A stretch of 64,000 nucleotides of DNA from Helianthus annuus (taxonomy: Eukaryota; Streptophyta; Magnoliopsida; Asterales; Asteraceae), in contig NC_035433.2 in the NCBI RefSeq assembly GCF_002127325.2, positions 12,992,111-13,056,110 of the forward strand. The letters run 5' to 3'. Made by a program: the position numbers and the translations under genes. Shown one piece after another: positions 57,217 to 64,000 of this stretch. The notes beneath the pieces were generated by a model, which searched no databases, was not told the DNA's origin, and saw only the letters and a program-made list of their open reading frames with translations. Numbering within the stretch: position 1 is the stretch's first letter; each line of letters opens with the position of its first letter.

Positions 57217-58367
57217 CCCTGGTTCTGCTGGGGTGGTTGTCCCTGTTGTCTCTGATTCTGCTGGTTTTGTTGCTGCTGGTGTTTGGGTTGTGAGGCCCTA
57301 CAATCCCTGGCCTCATGGCCCGGCTTACCACACTTGTTACACGTCCGACCACACGGCCCCCAATGATGATAGCCACACCTGTTACACCGTGGCTTTCTCC
57401 CTGCATACGAACCCTGGCTGTGGCCACTTCCCTGGCCATGATTGACAGAAGACGACTGGCTGATGTTGCGGTTGCTGTTGTCTGGCCTTTTCTGAGTCTG
57501 GCCCGCACTGGATGCTTTGTCATAAGCACTCCACTTCCGCTTGTTATCATTAGCGGACGCAGTGGCAGTGGGTGTAGCAGCAGTAGTGGCCGAAATACGC
57601 GGGGGTAACGAATTGCTTTCTACCTCTTGGTCCACAATCTTATGAGTCAGACGAACGATCTGTGTCAAATCATTGAGATGGGCTGCAGTGACCAAGCTCT
57701 TCACACGCGGAGGCAACCCTTTGATGAATAACTCAATCCTCCGAGACATAGGCCGGGACAAGTTCGGGCACATGTCGGCCAGCTCATACGATCGCTTCAC
57801 ATACGCTTCGACTTCAGATCCAACCATCTTCAAGTCGTAGTACTCGTTTTCCAACTTCTGGACCTCGTCCCGAGGACAATACTCTTCCCGAATCAGCTCT
57901 TTAAAGTCTTCCCAGGTTGTCGCATTCGCTGCTTCGATGCCCAACAACTGTACCTGGGCGTTCCACCACGTTAGAGCACCATCTGCCAAGGTACCCGCAA
58001 CATATTTCACCCTGTCCCCAGCGGAACAGTTACAGATAGCAAACACAGACTCTGCTTTCTCGAACCATCTTAGAAGTCCCACAGCCCCTTCAGTCCCGGT
58101 GAAGGTCTGTGGCTTACAGTCCATAAACATTTTGAACGTACACGCAGGCTGGTTAGGTTGAGGTTGCGCTTGCTGACCTAAATGACGGAAGGAAACACAT
58201 TATAGGAATGAAAAGACGTGTACGTGGTATAAGAGTAAAGAGTACTTGGTACATTCCGTACCAGCTTGATAGGCTGCTAAAGCCTCAGCCACGCGGGTAT
58301 TGATTAGGTCAGTCAACTCAGCCTGAGTCATGGTGATGTTGCCACGTCCGTGTCCTCGTCCACTCAT
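57168..58367 (-). pseudogene. Ty3 (Tekay-like) gag, element C, with intron-like interruption and 4-bp deletion
   Basis: The ATG at 58367 starts MSGRGHGRGNITM, 35 codons that end in the middle of a Gly codon at 58262. An 84-base stretch with GT and AG ends (58178-58261) and a stop inside follows. Reading resumes in phase at 58177. Gag core: ALTWWNAQVQ, CPRDEVQKLE. Knuckles: CNRCGYHHWGPC and CNKCGKPGHEARDC. The second CCHC knuckle lost its first Cys through a 4-base deletion near 57,217, which also shifts the frame away from protease. In element A the same region has no interruption. The intron reading is inference; an insertion is the alternative. Confidence 0.8.
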
Positions 58368-58861
58368 GTTTCTATAGTTGGGAATAAACCGATTTAGAAA
58401 TCGAAACGAGATAGGAGTCAAGTATCATACTGATATTTACGTACTACCAAGTTCACACATAATAAGGCAGAACCCTTCTCACGCTCGATAAGCCTCACTG
58501 GGACTTGCATGCACCCCGCGTTATTATTAAGTGTGCACCCATAATAATAAGGCAATTTGCATGCTTATCTCAGTGCCTCTTAGCTTGCGCTCGAAGTTTC
58601 CCCCGTTCAAACAACGCAACAGATGGTATCACAGGTCTATGGTTCACATGAGTCGAAGGGTAGTGTCACACTATCAAGTCACTATAGTGTTAAATGTTTC
58701 AGTTCATATACGTTGTGAGTGTGTGACTGCTAAGCTAGTAATGTATAAAGGGAGAGACGAACCTTGCAATCTGGAGCTGAGAGTCATGATCGATCTTCGA
58801 AGTTGTTTGGTTATAGTCTGGTTTTACAAAACGTTTTAAAACCTAGTTCACTATAACCAGT
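58368..58861 (-). other. Untranslated leader of element C
   Basis: About 490 bp between PBS and gag ATG. No ORF is supported. Confidence 0.6.
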
Positions 58862-58874
58862 GGCTCTGATACCA
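58862..58874 (-). promoter_or_regulatory. Primer binding site of element C
   Basis: The minus strand reads TGGTATCAGAGCC, tRNA-Met type, three bases inside the LTR. Confidence 0.95.
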
Positions 58875-58877
58875 AAC

Positions 58878-61210
58878 TGTAACACCCCCAAAATACCACC
58901 TGCGGAAACCCCGCGAGGCATGTTACACATCAGAGTCTGAGCCACCAATCACATTGAACCAATGGTAAATATTTAAATAAAACATGTCATTAATGGCTAA
59001 GATTAAATATCAAACACAATATTAATTCACAAGAGTTATGTAGCGGAAGCATATGATAAGTCGTTTTGTAATTGTTTCAAAATAAACTTAAAACCAATGT
59101 ATCAATTATAAGTAATCCAGTAGCTTCGATCCATGACCACTCCAGCACGCCCAGATAGCAAGTCCATGTTCCAAGTTAACGACCTACAAGCATGCAAACA
59201 AGTGTGTCAGACTACGCTGGTGAGTTCAAGGTTTCGTTAACGTGTTGTGTTACCAGATATATGTTAATGCGATTCAATGTTGTGATACGATGTTGCTCAT
59301 GTTAGTTACCCTAGGGAATACGCCCTTACGTAACCGAGGAGTGTGCCTCTTAGCAACCCACTATGTTGTTCATGCTAGTTACCCTAGGGAAAACGCCCTT
59401 ACGTAACCGAGGAGTGTGCCTCTTAACAACCATAGTGAAACCCAGATAATTAGTTCACCCCCGTCCTTACGGCCCGGTGTGAGGTTTCCCACCTAATAGC
59501 GCTATCAACTAATTACCCCCATTGCCCTCCAGGCAATAACCAAAACCGATTAAGTTGTTTACCCAAAGTTTCCCTTCCAAATGTTTACCAGTTGTCCCAA
59601 ACCACCAGGACGCATGCTTGAGAAAATGCAATGAACTCACCTTGGTTTGCTCGGCAGATTATACCAAAAGTTACTTGAATTAAAAGTGGTCAATCACGTC
59701 CTAACAGGGTTACCATACAAGTCAGGTTTGGTTCAAGTAATGCACGTATGTTTCACATAACTAACAGGTTTCAAACACGTATGGATCATAACGAACACAT
59801 AACAGTCAAGTGCATAACATATTCGGCTTGTGCGATCTAAGTAAGAAGCCCAACATAATAACGGCCCAGCTTATTGTGCGATCCGCATACTTGTGCGATC
59901 CACAAAGTCCGGCCAAATTAATATAACAGTCCATTTGTATTCGGCCCAAGTAAGTAACATGTGAGTGACTTGTGCGACCCGACAACCTTGTACGATCCGG
60001 ATGGTTTGTGAAATCCGAACGGGTTGTGCGATTGTGATATGGGTTGTCCGGCCCAACAGTGTACCCAAGTTTAATATATGTGTGTGGCCCAACATCTTGT
60101 GCGATCGGCACCTGCTTGTGCGATGCACAAGATGTTTTGCGATCATGCATAACTAGCCGGTAATATATGCTTATCTACTAGTACCCATAATGTGCAATTG
60201 TACTTGTGCGACCAGGAGACCCCTTGTGCGATCAGATCAGCTTGTGCGACTGATCTAGTTGTGCGAGTAGGCATCTTGTGCTACCGAGATGCCTTGTGCG
60301 AGTGGGCCTCTTGTACGATCAAGAGGTCTTGTGTGACCGGTTCAATCATTCCACAAATCAAGCAATTCGGTTATAACAATTTATTAGTTTCCAAGGTTTC
60401 CATGTTTACATCAACCAATTAACAACTTCTATTCTAGACATCATCGATCAAAACAACTTTTATCTCAACTTTTCTTATGAACCCTAATCCGATTCATATG
60501 AACAATCATCATAACTTATTCAATCAAACAATCATTCTCGCATCCAATTCACATGAACCCTAGCCGAGTCAAAATCAACAAGAACAATAATCATCATACC
60601 GAAACATATTAGCATGCATCATGAATCGCTAACATTCATAACAAGACGATTTCATGATCATTATCATTCAACCTATATGTGGGCCGATTAACAAGAACAT
60701 CACATACGATAATCATGTCTACACACTAACCATCATATCAAAACATGGATCACAGTAACATGCAACAAAACATAGGGCACTAACCGTTTCAAGGAAAGAT
60801 CCGAATCCTATGAACTTCGAGGAGGGTGGCTGCCTTCGGTTCGTGAGAGGGAGAGAGAGAGAAAAGCTAGGGTTGTGTGTTATGTTTGAGAGTTGTGACA
60901 AATGAGAAAACAAAACTCAAGGATGAGTTCTTGTTTGCGTAAAAAGGGAGTGGGCCGGCCTATCACGGGCTGCCCCTTTGGTCCGATTACAAGGTGTGGC
61001 CCAAATGGCCTTGTGCGTTCCAGTAAGTGTTGTGCGATCGGTTCGTGTTGTGCGGTTCGGATTAAGTAGACATATACATATTCACATAATACATATTCAC
61101 ATAACATGTCATAACGTCATACATTCAATAGTTCAATCATTCGATAATTCAATCAAGTTCACATACGTCGCATACAATACAAAGACGGGTTTGAAATACG
61201 AGTTGTCACA
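58878..61210 (-). repeat. 5' LTR of Ty3 element C (right copy, 2333 bp)
   Basis: It runs from TGTAACACCCCC to GAGTTGTCACA. It is the pair of 51186-53517, with the TTGTGCGATC array at about 59,824-60,335. On the sense strand a CTCTCTCTCTCCCTC run near 60,850 suggests the transcript start, so the array lies in the transcribed leader. Confidence 0.95.
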
Positions 61211-62104
61211 GAGTATCTCCCAGATCTGTGACAGGATGTATACTACTCACTTCACTGACAAAGAATGTTTGATCTTGAAACCGGGATTTGTGATACCTGA
61301 GGAATGGATCATCATGAGGGCACCAAGAGTCAATGATCTGTACGTGTTGGACATGAGTGTAGCTACTACAACCACGGATCAGGCTCATTGTTTCGTGTCC
61401 AGAGCAACGGAAAAAGAATCAAGATTGTGGCACCGAAAATGGGGCATATACTTCTAAGGAAGATGAATCACTTGGTGCATAATGGTTTGGTCACAGGAGT
61501 TCATGTCAAAGGTTTTCATCTGGAAGGGGAGTGCATTAGTTGTGTCAAAGGCAAACAGAAGAAAAAGTCACAACCCACAAAGCAAGTCAATTCAGTTTCA
61601 AGACCTTTTGAAAGACTTCACATGGATTTGTTTGGTCCGGTGAATGTCAAGAGTGTTACAGGAGATTATTACTGTTTGGTCGTAACTGATGATTATTCCA
61701 GATTTTCGTGGGTTTCATTTTTGAAAACAAAAGACGAAACGTTTGACAGTTTAATGGCGTTGTTTAAAAGAATTGAGAATCTGTACCAGAGGCCTATCAG
61801 TAGAATTAGAAGTGATAATGGTACTGAATTCAAAAACAGTAAGATGGAAGAATTTTGTGATGAAAGAGGTATATTGCATGAGTTTAGTGCTCTGTACACT
61901 CCACAGCAGAATAGAGTTGCAGAACGTAAAAACCGGACGCTAATCGAGACAGTTAGAACTACGCTCGTAGATTCAAAGTTACCAATTAATTTCTGGGCTG
62001 AAGCTGTTTCTGCTGCATGCTATACGCTCAACAGGGTTCTTACTGTCAAAAAGTTTAACAAAACATGCTTTGAGCTAATCAATAACCGCAAACTGAATTT
62101 GTAG
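61211..62104 (+). pseudogene. Copia protease end and integrase, element E, right part
   Basis: It continues the gene interrupted at 51,185. SQICDRMY leads to the integrase zinc region (LWHRK...CISCVKGK), frameshifted by a one-base deletion near 61,436. The core has MDLFGPVN, RSDNGTEF and QQNRVAERKN, where the usual QQNGV has Arg instead of Gly. A TAG at 62102-62104 ends the frame. Confidence 0.85.
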
Positions 62105-62500
62105 TATCTAGAACCGTTCGGGTCACCCTGTACAGTTATAGAGCCTCATGGAAAGTTTGGTCCGAAGTGCATTGAGGGAATATTTGTTGGTTATGCCAAT
62201 CCATTTCGACGTGTCTTCGTTCCAAGTGAGAAGCGGATTATTGAAGCAGTGAATGTTGAATGTCAAGGTCACACTATGCCGCCGCAGAATCCTGGTGATT
62301 CATGGCGATATCATTATGACAAACTTTGGGATTCGTTTGACATGATAGAAGAATCAGAGGAAGATGAAGATTTCTTTGATGAGCTGGATATTTTGCGGGA
62401 GTATGAGTCGCAGCTAAGGTTCCCAGCGGAGTATTCTAGAAGACCTCGGGAAACTTCAAATGATGATGAAGCAGGTCCTAGCAATGCTGGTGAACATGAT
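62105..62500 (+). pseudogene. Integrase-RT linker, element E, cut by LTR F
   Basis: After the stop the same protein continues (IFVGYANPFRRVF), followed by a Glu/Asp-rich linker (SEEDEDFFDELDI) that leads into RT in related elements. It ends abruptly at 62,500, where LTR F starts; RT and RNase H are not in the window. Confidence 0.75.
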
Positions 62501-63039
62501 TGTCACACCCCCAAAATCCCACACGCGGAGTACCGCCGCTTGGAGGCGTGACTGACCAGGATCAAGCCATCAATCATATCAAACATAGCATTTAATAATA
62601 AAAGTAGATAAAGTAATTCATCACGACATGATTGATGTTTCAAAAACCAAACTTTGTTTAAGTAGCGGAAGCTTAATAATGAAAACCCAAATAAGTTATA
62701 AGTTCAAATATCGTTCACGATCCGTATCCCACAACGACCTGCTCCTCCCTGTGCAAGCTCCATAATGTACCTAAGGTCCTGCAAGGCATGCAGCAGATAA
62801 TCAACAACTAGTTGAGCGAGTTCACCGAAAATAAGTTCGTAATAGTAATGAGTATGTACATCTAGTTGGGGGCTTCCCATGCATGTATGTACTAATGGTG
62901 GGGGTTTCCCATGCCTTGTATATAAATTACTAGTGGGGGATTCCCACGTTTATCTTTACTAATGGGGGCTTCCCATTATGGTACTTACTAGACTATTTGC
63001 AACCATGTGTTCTTCTTAATCCGAGAACAGGAATACGTA

Positions 63040-63255
63040 CTAGGTCACGCAGGATTTACGTGAGTGCCCTTCCCCGAGGACAGTGGTACGCGTGGGGTTT
63101 ACGTAGGATTTACGTAAGTGTCCTTCCGACCCGGAAGACAGTAGCGGGTATTAGGTTACGTAGGATTTACGTAAGTGTCCTCCCGACCCGGGAGACAATG
63201 GTAGATACTAATTTACGTAGGTTTTACGTAAGTGTCCTGACTATCCTGAGGACGA
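63040..63255. repeat. Tandem repeat of about 60 bp in LTR F
   Basis: GTAGGATTTACGTAAGTGTCCT with a GACCCGG(A/G)AGACA part occurs four times. The units also differ by paired changes around CTTCC/GGAAG and CTCCC/GGGAG. Confidence 0.9.
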
Positions 63256-63667
63256 TGGTCTATAGTCTAGTGATTGCGTGAGTATGAGTAAACATTTCCA
63301 TATCAACATTCCAACCCAATTCCCAACCCGGGAATCCCATGCCTTGGCCGTGTGAACTCACCTTGGTTTGCTCGGTAGATACAAAAAAAAGTTCCTTGAA
63401 CTAAAGTGGTCAATCACGTCCTAACAGGGTTACCACACAAGTCAGGTTTTGACTCAAGTAATGCACGTATTATTTCATAGCAAACACGTATTGCATGCAA
63501 ACAGTCAAAGTATAGCAATTCACCACGTGTGCGATTCGGATGTCTAAGCCCAAACTATACCCGGCCCAGCTAACATAAACAGTCCGATAAACAGTCAAGT
63601 ACGTAAGTCCAATTACTTGGCCCAATCGATTGGGCCCGTGATAGTGTAGGGTCCAAAACAGTGTGTG

Positions 63668-63915
63668 CGGAATAACTGGTCTCGAGTCGCAACCAGCGAT
63701 CTCGAGTCGCAACAGGAGTGTCTCGAGTCGCAACGGGGCTGGTTTCGACTCGTCATGGTCTGGTTTCGAGTCGCAACGGGACTCGCAACCTCCGTCTCGG
63801 CTTGTCATGGTTCGGTTTCGAGTCGCAACGGGACTCGCAACCATGGTTTCGGCTTGTGCTGTTGTGGTCTCGAGTCGAGATCGTGAGGTTTCGACTCGCA
63901 ATCTATGTCGCAACC
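63668..63915. repeat. CTCGAGTCGCAAC array in LTR F
   Basis: About ten words CTCGAGTCGCAAC, TTCGAGTCGCAACGGG or shortened forms in 250 bp, in the same LTR position as the TTGTGCGATC array of C. Confidence 0.92.
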
Positions 63916-64000
63916 AGATGTGTAACTAATTTCCATAATTCATGCAACAATTTATACCGTGATTCTAGCAAACAACTTAGCAGTTTCGAAAATCAGATCA

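Larger units (their letters stand above)
62501..64000 (-). repeat. LTR F, Ty3-type, minus strand, running off the window
   Basis: It starts TGTCACACCCCCAAAATCCC. It shares blocks with LTR C, such as GTCCTAACAGGGTTACCA and GTAATGCACGTAT (63,418-63,470), so it is a related but distinct subfamily. ATGAT (62496-62500) would be the left target duplication. Confidence 0.8.

Noticed and set aside
62997..63281. Repetitive 94-codon frame (RRIYVSVLPTR repeats)
   Set aside because: It is the translation of the 60-bp LTR repeat.
63668..63915. Regular short repeats considered as a CRISPR array
   Set aside because: Units vary, spacers are not of constant length, and the context is a plant LTR.

Overview
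This is eukaryotic plant nuclear DNA made almost entirely of nested transposable elements. I see no bacterial-style operon, rRNA, tRNA or CRISPR array. Intron-containing fragments of two plant genes, Ty1/copia and Ty3 (Tekay- and Athila-like) elements, MITEs and the general style of the LTRs suggest a large-genome eudicot. The style of the elements recalls Asteraceae, but that placement is inference from memory, not from a search.

Layout. (1) 1-8.6 kb: Tekay-like Ty3 element A on the minus strand runs off the left edge (gag-protease, an unusual extra acidic ORF upstream of gag, PBS, 3.4 kb 5' LTR). A appears to be inserted in the 3' LTR of a second Tekay-like element, B. (2) 8.6-19.8 kb: the decayed B pol is joined in frame to the integrase of a decayed Athila-like element (gag, protease, RT-RNase H, part of integrase, tRNA-Asp-type PBS, LTR with three near-perfect hairpins). 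(3) 19.8-25.8 kb: remnants of two host genes on the minus strand, an IAR1/KE4-type ZIP zinc transporter and an EDR2-like START-domain protein, each with a one-base frameshift. (4) 25.8-29.5 kb: plus-strand LTR G and its PBS, with a remarkable array of short palindromes. (5) 31.1-41.8 kb: two copies of one MITE family, and two inverted hAT-type elements inserted side by side with overlapping 8-bp target duplications. One of the hAT copies is itself interrupted by a very young Ty1/copia element H (no difference seen between the 623-bp LTRs; perfect TSD). (6) 42.8-64 kb: Ty3 element D (plus) is entered by copia element E (plus, very long coiled-coil gag). E is interrupted by a nearly complete Tekay-like element C (minus, 2.3 kb LTRs about 0.6% different) and then by another Ty3 LTR, F, which runs off the right edge.

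How the parts relate. None of the coding regions forms a host pathway. The retroelement genes encode gag (particle), protease, reverse transcriptase-RNase H and integrase. Element A is open in frame over the part visible. H is intact except for one extra T in a homopolymer. C has a 4-bp deletion and one stop. B, E and the Athila-like element are dead.

The most interesting pattern is that nearly every long LTR or leader carries its own, mutually unrelated array of short repeats. Examples are TTGTGCGATC in C, CTCGAGTCGCAAC in F, TCGGAC in B, TCCGC...CGGA in E, a 159-bp unit in D, GCCGTAACCTACGGC hairpins in the Athila-like LTR, and palindromes with compensatory base changes in G. Most of these arrays lie where the transcribed leader should be. 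The extra ORF of A is the best candidate for an undescribed protein.
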